This document shows, in pieces, positions 45,871 through 56,839 of a stretch of DNA of 64,000 bases. Below the pieces are notes generated by a model that saw nothing but the letters and a program-made list of their open reading frames with translations, was not told where the DNA came from and ran no database searches. Origin of the DNA: Cephalotus follicularis (Eukaryota; Streptophyta; Magnoliopsida; Oxalidales; Cephalotaceae); the NCBI GenBank assembly GCA_001972305.1, contig BDDD01005722.1:1-64000 (forward strand). Reading direction: 5' to 3'. Position 1 is the first letter of the stretch. Every line of letters begins with the position of its first letter. The position numbers were made by a program, and so were the translations under genes.

Positions 45871-47032
45871 AGATATTGCTGAGTATGTGGCATGATTTTT
45901 GACTTGTCAGAGAGTGAAGGCAAAACATCAGAAACCTGCTGGATTGTTACAGTCTCTACCAGTGGTTGAGTGGAAGTGGGAGCATATGACCATGGAATTT
46001 TTATCAGGTTTATCGAGGTCACAGAATCGACATGAGGCAGTGTGGGTTGTAGTGGATAGACTCACTGAGTCTGCTCACTTTCTTTCGATGAACATGACCT
46101 ATTCCATCGAGAAGTTGGCTCGATTATATATCCAGAAGATTTTAAGGTTACATGGAGTGCCGGTCAGTATTGTTTGTGACCGTGATGTAAGGTTTACCTC
46201 AAGGTTTTGGAGGAAGTTCCAAGAAGCTATGGGAATGACCTTGAGTCTTAGTACTGCATTTTATCCACAGACCGATGGACAGTCCAAGCGTACCATTCAG
46301 ACTATTGAAGATATGCTCCGAGCTTGCGTTGACTTTGCTGGGAGTTGGGAGGATCATATACCACTGATTGAATTCTCCTACAACAACAGTTATCATTCTA
46401 GCATTGGGATGGCTCCCTATGAAGCCTTGTACGAAAGGAAATGTAGATCTCCAATATGCTGGGATGAAGTGGGTGCAAGGCAAGTGTTGGGTCTTGATAT
46501 TGTGCAAGAGACTACTGACAAGGTTGAAATAATCAAGAAAATGTTACTCGTTGCACAGAGTCGGTAAAAGAGTTATGCAGATATAAGGAGGAGGAATTTA
46601 GAGTTTGAGAAGGGAGACCATGTTTTTCTGAGGATCTCGCCTTCGAAGGGAATACACCGATTTGGCCTGAAAGGGAAGTTAGCTCCAACGTAAATCGGAC
46701 CATATGAGATACTGAAGAGAGTTGGAGAAGTAACATATCAGATTGCACTACCACCCAACTTAGCGAATGTGCATAACGTGTTTCATGTTTCCATGCTATG
46801 GAAATATGCACCTGATCCTTCTCATATATTGAGCTACAATCCTAGTTTCATTAGTGACAATCTGTCATATGAAGAACAGCCAATGCAGATTCTGGACAGA
46901 TTAGAGAAAGTACTGAGGATTAAGACTATTTTTATGGTGAAGGTACTGTGGCAGTTTCACGGAGTTGAAGAAGCTACATGGGAACGTGAAGCTGAAATGA
47001 TGGAAACATTCCCTCATTTGTTCGGAATATAA
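45871..47032 (+). pseudogene. pol: W integrase and chromodomain-like tail
   Basis: After a TGA near 45893, integrase continues with CQRVKAKHQKPAGLLQ, the core Asp residues (MEFLSG has Glu where Asp is usual; CDRDVRF keeps the second Asp) and PQTDGQSKRTIQ, where Lys stands at the catalytic Glu position. The C-terminus carries HNVFHVSMLWKY and ends with VLWQFHGVEEATWERE, the Tekay chromodomain-like motif. Stops lie at 46565 and about 46691. Confidence 0.87.
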
Positions 47033-47060
47033 AGGCAAAATTCGAGGATGAATTTTCTAT

Positions 47061-47073
47061 AAGGAGGGGGAAA
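47061..47073 (+). other. W polypurine tract
   Basis: AAGGAGGGGGAAA directly precedes the 3' LTR start at 47074. Confidence 0.9.
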
Positions 47074-47264
47074 TGTAATAACCGCAATTTCTATTTAATG
47101 TATATTGTACCTTGATAAATAAATTATACATCGAATTGAAATTTATGTTTAATTATCCCTTGATTCCAACCAATTATTGTTGTTGAATTAAAGGAATGAA
47201 GGGACTAAATTGGAATAAAATTGGAAGTTATTTGAAATAACATAAGGGACAAAATCTGACGCAT

Positions 47265-47530
47265 AGACATCGACGCCAATGAAGGACGTCAACGCCATGA
47301 ACTAAACAGGTAATGGGATACACTTTTAGCGTCAACGCCAAGTAATGGAGTTGACGCCAAAAAGTAAGTGAGTCGCAATTAAGGCTCCTTTCCTTAAGGC
47401 GTTGACGCCAAATGATGACGTCGATGTCATGGATGGGAACTAAGAAGTAAGCGTTAACGTGGTTCGCGGAGCCTGTTAGTGCCAAGAAGAATGGTCAACG
47501 CGACAACGCCAAGTGATGACGTCGATGCCT
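47265..47530. repeat. GTYRAC motif array 1, W 3' LTR
   Basis: Matches 39975-40235 with a few changes, mostly C/T or G/A within the CpG-bearing core. Confidence 0.87.
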
Positions 47531-48084
47531 AAACTGTCAGTAGAATAAGACAAAAGCACTGACAAAAGACACGTGAAAGGCATTTTGCCAGTTCACCATG
47601 CGCGCAGTGACAGAGAGAAGAGAGAAAAGGAGCATGTCCACGTCAGAGGGCAGGGAGAAAGGAGGTAAGAGAGAGAATCACTTGTCCATAAAGGACACCT
47701 CTCATCTTCTTCTTCCACCGGCACCAAGAGAGGGAAAGAAGGGAAGGAAACAGAGAGGAAAAGAGAGAAAACGGGGAAAGAAGGGAAAGACCACCTTCTC
47801 CTTACTCGGACCAGAAGTGTGAAGCTCGAACCAAGAATGGAACTGGGCTAGGATTTGAACTACCAAACTGGACCTGGGAGCTTAAAAGCTATTGGTCAGT
47901 GAGACTTGAAGAGGTGGACTTCGATTCCTAACTTGGAATCAGAGGTAGGTTTTATGACATGTATATGAAGATATTGCATGTATATTGTGTTATGGTAGCT
48001 CATCTGTGCTTGCATGTTGAGGCTAAACTGTTGAATCCATGCTTGCTTGGGTTGATTTTGGACTGTATTGCATGTTTGCGTTTG

Positions 48085-48450
48085 ATTTTTGTCGACGCCA
48101 AAGTTGTACACGTTAACGCCTTACTGAAATGATCGACTGTTTGCCTATTTGCGTTTGATTTTCGTCGACGCCAAGGAAGGATGGCATTGACGTTTAAAGC
48201 TACTGTCTTCGAGAACGTCGATGCCTAGAGGTAACGTTGACGCGTAAGGTCCCTACCTTATCGCGTCGATGCTAAAGAAAAGGTTAACGCTTAAGGTTCC
48301 TACCTTAACATGTCAAAGCCAATGATACACATTAACACCTTAGGAACAATTGATGTTATCTTGTTGCACACTGATTTACGTTAACGCCAAGGAGGAAACG
48401 TGTTGACGCCTAAGATAGACGTCGACGCCTAAAGAACACGTTGACGCCAT
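48085..48450. repeat. GTYRAC motif array 2, W 3' LTR
   Basis: Matches 40805-41170. Copies such as ACGTCGACGCCTAAAG are identical in both LTRs. Confidence 0.88.
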
Positions 48451-51400
48451 ACTGGACAGTAGAAAATGTTACCCTGTTTCTGCTTGATTTCTTGATATTG
48501 ACTGAGTTACTGTATGCATTGCATATCATGAAAACAATTGTTTACTGTTTTCATTATTGTTTTTCAAGGACTGTTACTGTTTTAAAGGATTTTAAACTAC
48601 TGAGTGCTATATGCACAATTAAAGGTTTTCAACTACTGTTTTCAAAAGAAAACCTACTGTTACTATTTCTACTGTACTGTTTTCTCCAAGTGAGAACTAC
48701 TGACTGTTTACAGTTTTCTTAAATGAAAACTTACCGTACTATTACCGTTTTCTCTAAAAGAGATTTTACTGAACTGTTTTACCATTTTCTCAAAACGAGA
48801 CTACTGTTGTATTACATTATATATGTAATATCTATATTGGACTGCACTATTTGTGATTGATAGTTGCTGATTGTCTTGTGATCGGAGTGTGTCACGGACT
48901 GCGGCGGTGAGCCTAGGTGCCAGGAGTTGGCTAGAGCTTATACACCAAACTTATCTGCATTGCAGATCTTGACTGTTAGTTGCCCGCTAAACGTTGGCAG
49001 TACTGTTTACCTTTTCTATCATCATCGGAGTGCATGGTGGTAGTTAGGTGGTGCATAGTCGGTGCTAGGAATTAGCAACATGTGACACCCACTACTGGTC
49101 TTTGGACAACTGACTGTTTGTACCTTTGTGCGGTATTCTTGATAACTGACTGATTGTAACCACTTGGCATGGTTGCTCACATATGTCGATTCATATATAT
49201 ACTGTTTTAAATATATAAACTGTCATGCATGATTACATATATATTCACATTCATTCATAACTCCTATTTAGCTGAGTGAGGACAAACGCTAATACCAACT
49301 ATTTAAGGTTGTCATTGTAAAATGTTAAATTGTACTGTAATAAATTCATACTCCGTTACGTTATATTTACATTGCTCATATGTAATATATAACTTGTGTC
49401 GTACTTGGTAGCATATAGTATGGGCTGCATGCGAATATCCTTTAAATAATCCAGTATATTGAATGCTTCCGCAAAGTTTTAAATTTATGATTGTTTTGAT
49501 AATACTGGATAAACTGATAACCATGTGTTGTTTTATATAAATCTATATAAACTAAAAACGGGGTGTGACATTTGGAATGATTTATTACTTTATATATGTA
49601 TGAATTGTAGTGCCTTTGATGATAACTTGAGTATGTATGTGATAGGATTGATTAGAAAGGATTAAAATGAACTTTTCTTTGAAAATGGACTTTTAGATCT
49701 ATTTTGTCCATTTTCAAATCTAGTGGCCTTAGGATGGTCCAAATGCTTTGAAATCGAGATATGTTGTAGTTTGACATGTCTAGAAGCTTTTCTCAAAGTT
49801 TCATTTCAAATGGATTTGATAAAGGGTGTTAAAATCAAAAGTTAGCTCAGTTTGTGCATGGCCCCAGTTGACTAGTTTGATAGCTTTTCACCCAAAAGTG
49901 TTGTTTTAACATGTTTTCTTAAATGGTTTTTAATGGGAGTTTCCCAAGGCTCAAATGAAAGTATTTTAAACATGTTTTGACACATTTTCACTGGTTTTAA
50001 CAAAGATTTGATTAATGTTATAAAGAGTTTTGAAAAGTAAAGTTTTACGGAAGTTTTCTCCGAAGTAGCTCGTTTGGGACCTTTCACTTGTTTCTCTCAA
50101 ACGATTTTCTTTGAGAACCTTCAAATGTGAATTTAGCCTATGTAAATATACTTTACATTAAGTGATGATTGTTCAGATTTGTTTTCTACTATGGCTTAGT
50201 AAAACAATAAAAAGAGAGTCTATAGATGTGTTCACCGTAGAGTGAACGGTAACTTCTAGTCAGGTATGAGGCGTCGATCTATAGTCGGCCGAGCCCTCTG
50301 CTAGAGTCACTTATAGTACGTGCTTAGTCGAGTTTCGTAACTAACCTACAGTTGTGTTCCACCTTTGGAAGATTAGATGTGTCTTCCTGGAACTGTTATA
50401 GTCACCCTATAAAGGTGGGATTGAGACTCACGTTAGCTACTATTAATGGTTTGATATATGACTAGTTATGTAATACTTGATATAAGGGTCATCCTGTGAG
50501 TATGGGATTTAGACTTGTGTATAACCCTTGAGCCGTGTGCCACCTTCGAAATGGTTTAAGCCCATGTGTTTAGGAAGCCTCATGACTAATCCTTGAGCGG
50601 AGAGCCATCCTGAAAAGGTGGGATTAGATGTCTCATCCTTGAGCTGAGTGCCATCCTGAAAAGGTGAGATTTGAGACACATGTTGAGCTATGTATGCTTG
50701 TATACTTTTACTTGACTTATATGAATCTGTAACTAATTGAGCACCTATAGAGCTACCTATAGGCGACTAGTTCTAATAGGATCTATCACTCTTTACAGTA
50801 GGCAACTAGATGTTCTAATCCTAGAGTTGTGCGCTATCCTTAAAATGTGGGTTTAGGCTTACGGATAGTTGTATGTTAGGTTAACTACTTATTTATGCTG
50901 GTATGGGACAGTGTATATATCTAGTTAACCTCTTGATTGTCTGATAGATGGATAAACAAGAGTGTATGTTTAGGTTAACGAATTATGTATATATCGGTAT
51001 GGGACGATTATATACATGATTCGGTAACTACAATTGTTATCATGCATCATGTCATGACATGCTTATAACTATGATAGTTGTTTATGCATTCCATGGATAT
51101 ACAGTTATGAATGTGTATTCATTATTTATGTATGGGGTTACATCCTGCTTGCTAACCCATTCTTCGGGATGGGGCACCTATTGTGTTAATGTATGGATGG
51201 TTTAGCGGCAAGTGGCAATGGACATGAACAGAGAGATAAGTGACAACATGGTTGCATGGAGCATGAGTGTTTTACATTATGGTTTATTGTACATATTGTA
51301 TAAGATGATATGAACTTTATGTTATGAATGACCTTGTTTTGTAATAAAAGATATGTATTGAATGTTCATGGATTGTAAGGATTATGATTTGTATGATATA

Positions 51401-51542
51401 AGATGGTAATGTATTGATATTTAAGTATGGGTAATGGACACGCACATATGTTATGTTAAAGTTTTAAGTTGTTATACATTTTTCACTGACCGAACGGACG
51501 TTTGGTGATGTCTCAGACCCCCTAAGGGTTCGGGGTGTCACA

Positions 51543-52152
51543 ATTGGTATCAAAGCGAATAGTTGGCCACTAGTTAAGTCTGACTGATGGTTATAGATTA
51601 ACTAAATGGATGACTTATGTGTTTACATTTGTAGATGTTTATGAATGATGGAGATATGTGCGTTTGATTAATGATAGGGAATTGGACTTCCAAGTATTGT
51701 TGTTTTGATTGGAGAATGTTGTGTACAGTATTAAGGTCGATGTAAACTCTCGTGGAGTTAGATAATTGTATGATAGTGGTCGTGCTCGGACTCTATGAGG
51801 TAGAGGTTTCGATAAAGGTTATAGTGAGAAGAATAGTTTACGAGTTAAGGTTGTTATGCATGGAATGATACTGCATATGGGATTAGTGATTATAGTTGAC
51901 AGTAGATATCATTCCAAGTATGAATTGATGATAGAGTATCATATTATAGTTTATTTCATTGAAGAGTTAGCCTACATGGAACGAAGAATGATCTCCTATA
52001 CTTCAAAGAAATGAGTTGTACAAAAGTAGAGCATACGGGATGAGATGTACTTAATCAACTTCTGCATACCTCTCAGAAGACAAGCGCCATTGATTGTCAC
52101 GGTTGTTCAAGAGTTTAAGGAACATTTCAGGATATAGATAAGATGATCAGTT
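51543..52152 (+). other. Z leader and start of internal region
   Basis: TGGTATCAAAGC at 51545-51556 is the primer site. The next 140 bases match the E1 leader read on the minus strand (5354 down to about 5215), for example CACTAGTTAAGTCT and TTATGTGTTTACATTTGT. Beyond about 51690 the similarity fades and no gag frame is recognised before copia C begins. Confidence 0.72.
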
Positions 52153-54203
52153 TGTTAGATAGACTGACCCAACAAGCCATCAAATGGTTGTTGTGTTTGG
52201 ACTTATCTATGTACAAAACGATCTTATTCCATTTATATGACATGTGTTTTTAATCAAATTGTTTATGGCAAGATTTCACATATATTTTATCTTATAATTG
52301 AAGAAGATCAATTTTGTATTTCCTACTTATATATGTGATGCCCTGACATATAAGGTTGGATGCCAAGCATGGGACAGTGAGAGTGGCTACCTTATTCCTT
52401 ATGTCAAAATAGTTCCACGTCGTGGGTTCACTTTCTGGACATTAGTGAATTGGATAGACTTGCGCGCACTGTGTCTGCTCCCGTGGGTGGGAGGATAGAG
52501 AATCTCACTACCATCTATAGGGAACACTAAGGCAATTACGGGTTGCTTACTTGGAGCGTGTACACTGAACAGGACTCGATTAGGAAACACTATTTGAATA
52601 GTCGCTATTCTCATGTCAATAGTGATTCCTACACGTTGCGGTTGTGTATAAGTGTTGAACACTGAGCGAGTTAGTGGAGGACTCGTCTGATCCTTAGACC
52701 TAAGCGATTGCTCTATATTGTATAGAGACTATTTTGCTTTGATCTCCACCCTACTTAGTTCTTTTGTGGGGCTGACAATCAGGTGGTCTTTGGGATTGAC
52801 GCAATCTGTATGAATATAAGCGAATGAGCAAAATGGGAATGTCACACCTGAGCAAAGGTGATCAGCTCTAATTGATCTGATTATACTGTGGATTGTTGAA
52901 ATCCTTGGGCAAGGTTAAGGTAGACTGGAAATTAGATTTTCAGGAAGGTCTAGCGTAAGTCATAGTAATGATCAGACATTTTAATCACTGAGGTAAAACT
53001 AGGGTTGACATGCATCCAAACCCTATACCTTAGTCGGGGCCAAGCATGACGAGGGATTATAGTACACGGTAATTGACGACAGGAAAAAGTCACTGTTACA
53101 GAAGTCTGTAATAACCAAAGAGGAAATTAGTTAGATTAATTTCTCACCTGGACAATATTGGAGATTAGTCCGAGAGCAGTTAAATGGGTATGGGACTATT
53201 TAAAATGGCAAAACCGAACCTTGGGGGTGTTTCGGTAATTTATCAACACTACCGAAAATAACCGAGACTTTAGAGTCCCTAGCCGATTATGGTACCTCAT
53301 AAATGTTGGACATTTACATCTTGATGAAAATCTTATAAAATCATATATAAGTTAGTGGATGTAAGAGACGTGTCACCGTTAGATGGTGACACTTGTCATA
53401 ATCTATAACTCTCACTTAACTTAATATAAAATGGGATGGGCTTCTTAGAAAAGCCAAGAACTCTCTTATTTTGAAAAGGGTGGTCGGTTTTGAGGAAGTG
53501 AAAAAGAGAGAAGAGTTATCCCAGGGTTTTCTTCTCCATTTCCATTTCTCAAGTTTAAAGCTTGTATCTTCTTCTCCACTTTGTTGATTTTCTTCACCAA
53601 GACCTAGTAGCTACTTAGAGTGGATCAAGATTGATGATCTCTGTTCAATATTGATTTACCCTTCTTGGCAAATAGGTTAGGGTTCTTATACAATTAGCTT
53701 TCTTTTGAGTCAATCTTTGTCTTGGGAAAGCTTGCATGGTATAATTGAAGTTTGAACCAGAAGTTAGAAAACCTAGGGTTTCTAATAAAAAGGGCTGGAT
53801 TTTTAAGGAGAAAAGTTCAAGGGTTTTGCAAACTATGGAGTGGTGGAGACTTTGAGTCAAGCAAGGGAACTTCCTAAGCTTGAACCGACAAAGAGAAGGA
53901 ACCTCCAATTTTGGTATAAGCTCTTACTTGCTCTCTTTGTACTTTTGGTCATCACACATGCATGCTTATGTGTTACATTTGATTAAGTCTTGGTGTGGTG
54001 ATCCATGATTTTTAGTGAGTTGGATTTGGACATTATGAATGTTGCCATTCTCTAATTTTGAATTAGTATAGCCTAGGCATCGAGGGGTTTCTTTCCGCTG
54101 CGTTTAATTTTTAAAATCACACCCCTTAACGTCGTTGCACATTCCATGTGGAATGCCTAGACTTAGGTCCATTTCTAACCACGGGGATTACACATTCCCA
54201 ACA
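52153..54203 (+). repeat. C 5' LTR
   Basis: 2051 bp from TGTTAGATAGACTGACCC to CACATTCCCAACA. A TATA-like box (TATAAAAT, about 53425) precedes a leader with a long TC-rich run. It lacks the GTYRAC array that its relative at 7061-9352 carries. Confidence 0.88.
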
Positions 54204-54205
54204 AG

Positions 54206-54217
54206 TGGTATCAAAGC
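54206..54217 (+). other. C primer binding site
   Basis: TGGTATCAAAGC, two bases after the LTR, differs from the tRNA-Met complement at one of twelve positions. Confidence 0.87.
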
Positions 54218-55644
54218 CTACCACATCAACCATAATTAAATGTGTTTTTGTTCCTATGATAGTGGTTGTTTTTATATTTAATTAGGGGATTGGTTTTTTG
54301 GTTGAACTCAACCCTATTGTGCTTTGATTTTTTGTTTGAAGTTTGGTTGGTTTTGAGTGTGATTGAATTGCACTTGAAGCTATGGTTTTGCATTTGCAAG
54401 ATTACTCGACGCAAAATCTGCATAGTGCAGATGTTTACGTACCGGGGTTGTTATGCTCTAGTTTTTGCTATCCATGTGTAAAGGGGCACTGAGTGTTACC
54501 TTGAACTTGTAGAGGATAGCATTACGAGTATTTCACAAAAGGAGGAATGTAATTAGGATTTCGTTTAACTAGGTTCGTTGACTTGTGAAATTCGTTAGTG
54601 CGTAACTTGGATAATGCGGAAAGCTTTTGTACTTTTACGTGTAGGATAGTGTCTTGCCGTCCAGGTAGTGAGAGCATTTTGGCTGGCTCCGTCTGACTCC
54701 GGGACACTCATACATGTAGTCTTGGTTAATGCACATGATTTCTAGATTACCGAACGATGATTAAAGAAAGAACGAATGCATAATCCGCATGATTTGGACT
54801 TAGAGCTAAAATTTGCATAGTGCAGATTTAGGACACAATATTTCTGCATAGTGCAGAATTTTGGTGTGCCATAGATCCTATCATAAGGGAAAATGTAGTG
54901 TGTTGACATAGTGTCACACAGTTGCAGTAAAACCGTCGACAGTTTGCTCAAAACGTTGACGGTCACACAAAGCGTTGACAAAGAGCGTTGACGATTACTC
55001 TAAGTGTTGACGATTCTGGAGAAACTTTTGACGCTTGGAACGTCTGGGCATTGACAAATGATCTAAGCATTGATGGTTACACAAAGTGTTGATGGTTCTG
55101 GTAAAACCGTCGTTGCTTAGAGGGTCTGGGTTGGGTCCTGGATCCACTGTCTCAAAGCGTCGACGGTGGCATTGACGTTTTGTATATGACCGCCTACACT
55201 TACGCCTAACAATTGATGCTTTGGACAGAAAACAACAATGATATTAAAAGTTTGGAACTTTGTATCAAGGCACTTTGGGGGTTTATAATCATTACTTGAT
55301 TCAGTGGGAGTTAAGCCCTTAAACCACCTATTGTATTAAGTTCTGGAATTAGCCATTGTGAAAGGCGCTTAGTGTATTTAATTAAATTTTATATTAGATA
55401 TCTACTTTAATTTAATTATGCATGATGGATGGGTAAAGGACTAGACCTAGTTTTTTTTTTCTTTTGTGGATGATTATTTCTTTTTATTCATTTGTGGTTT
55501 TGATGGATTGTAGTAAGGTGCTTGCATGCACCATTTGTTTTCTCTTCTTGTATCCTTTTTAGAATATGATCTCTTCTCATCTTTAATTTGTATTCACTTC
55601 TTTAATTATTCGAATGTAATACATTTGGAATGTAATTTGTAATT
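54218..55644 (+). other. C leader, non-coding
   Basis: A leader of 1.4 kb without a convincing reading frame. It holds three copies of the short palindrome CTGCATAGTGCAG or a one-base variant (54418, 54813, 54844) and a GTYRAC motif array at 54930-55215. Long leaders occur in several plant copia groups. Confidence 0.6.
54930..55215. repeat. GTYRAC motif array in C leader
   Basis: About twelve copies near AAAGCGTTGACGGTT, including AAACCGTCGACAGTTTG, AAAACGTTGACGGTC and AAAGCGTCGACGGTGG. The unit is nearly the same as in solo LTR S (20572-20800), although the two elements belong to different superfamilies. Confidence 0.87.
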
Positions 55645-56001
55645 TTGAAGAAGACGGGAAGATGGACTGAGGAGCTACTAAGTGTACTATGGGCTTATAG
55701 AACCACTCCTCGGACTACAACTGGTGAGTCCCCATACAACATTTGTTTCGGAACTGAAGCTATGATACCGGTGGAGATTGGTGTCCAGTCACCAAGGGTT
55801 GTGAATTTCAGCAAAGAAAACAATGAAGAAGGGTTGAGGACCCTCCTTAACTTAGTGGAAGAGCTCAGAGACAAGGCAGCTATCAAAGTTGTAGCATACC
55901 AACAGAGGGTGGGCCTTTACTATAACAAAAGGGTACAGATGCCTAGAGAAGGAAGGAAGAGAAGTACAAAACCATTGAAGACCATGTATGCATGGTGCTA
56001 A
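55645..56001 (+). pseudogene. Ty3 integrase fragment inside copia leader
   Basis: A 118-codon open frame includes LLSVLWAYRTTPRTTTGESP, then FGTEAMIPVEIGVQSPRV and VAYQQRVGLYYNKRV. This is the end of the integrase core and the start of its C-terminal part in the Tat/Ogre-like branch of Ty3. Ty1/copia elements do not encode such a sequence, and no other part of a Ty3 element surrounds it. It may have come by template switching or by insertion of a fragment; no target-site duplication is clear. Confidence 0.85.
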
Positions 56002-56839
56002 AATGTAATAGTTAGATATAATCTTCACACCTAGGAAGAGCAAGTAGTGGCTTTGGGTCAAGTCACTACTTATAGTAAAGTCCTTAGCCATGCCAATTGA
56101 TTTATTTTGGAAATGAATTTAGGTTACATAAGATGGATGGTCCATATATATGACTAGCATGCAAAAGCCATAATTAATTGGAATTAGCTAATATAACCAA
56201 TGAATTAATTAAAGGCTTGGTAATATTGAATCTTGAGACCAAAATTTCCTCAATCTAAAATAATAAGTCTAAACACAAGGGACACACGAATGTGAATTGA
56301 TGTGGCCTTCCACAATCTACGTTGAGTGGCGTACACAGGTTATTGGCTTGTCATGCGAAAGCTGAGACCTTTGAGCCTGTGGGATGCTATGTCAACGTCA
56401 GTGTTGGATACCGCAAAGGGTGGCTATGTTTTATCATTTAGACATATGTAGTGTGGATGGTAGAACTAGCGCATTCCGATGTAGATTGTGGGTTATGAAT
56501 TATCTCGATTCTAATGGTTTGTCATGCCAAAGCTAAGACCATATTGAATTGAGAGACCGAATCCCATTATTGGATCTTGCAATGGATGCAAATTGGCACG
56601 ATAGCTTGCCCATTGAATATATTATTGTTTGACATGTTAAATCTGTGGCCACAATGTGTTGCAATGATTCCAATCCCCACCAGGAGGTTAGAACTTTCGA
56701 ATTCCATATGAGGGTATAGAATATAATTAGAATAGTGGGAGGAACCATAAGCACTAAAGACTAAGTGTTATTGTAGTCTTATAAAAACTGGAATAGACGT
56801 TAACTCTTGCTTTTGTTTCTTTATCCTAGGGTGCTAGAT
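56002..56839 (+). other. C leader, second part
   Basis: No coding frame. The phrase TTGTCATGCGAAAGCTGAGACC (56347) recurs in altered form at about 56518 and 56628, giving a degenerate repeat ahead of gag. Confidence 0.55.

Larger units (their letters stand above)
32590..49570 (+). mobile_element. W: complete Tekay/Del-type Ty3 element hosting a CACTA
   Basis: The 5' LTR starts TGTAATAACTGC at 32590 and the 3' LTR ends GGGTGTGACA at 49570. Exact TTTGG duplications stand at 32585-32589 and 49571-49575. Subtracting the CACTA element gives about 9.8 kb with 2.5-kb LTRs. A primer site, gag, protease, RT, RNase H, integrase, a chromodomain-like tail and a polypurine tract follow in order on the plus strand. 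Every coding part has stops. Confidence 0.95.
47074..49570 (+). repeat. W 3' LTR
   Basis: An uninterrupted 2497-bp copy that shows the empty CACTA site at about 47207. It contains motif arrays at 47265-47530 and 48085-48450 and the hairpin run at 48638-48810. Similarity to the 5' LTR is high over the whole length. Confidence 0.95.
32168..51542 (+). repeat. Z: LTR of E1 family, split by W
   Basis: The two parts, 32168-32589 and 49571-51542, flank W and share the TTTGG duplication. The right end GGTTCGGGGTGTCACA is the reverse complement of the start of the E1 right LTR. The following primer site and leader also match E1. The left part has a TATA box at 32337 and a CT-rich leader, as in E1. 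The reconstructed length is about 2.39 kb. The left terminus is approximate because the expected TG appears as CG. No partner LTR is in the window. Confidence 0.8.
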
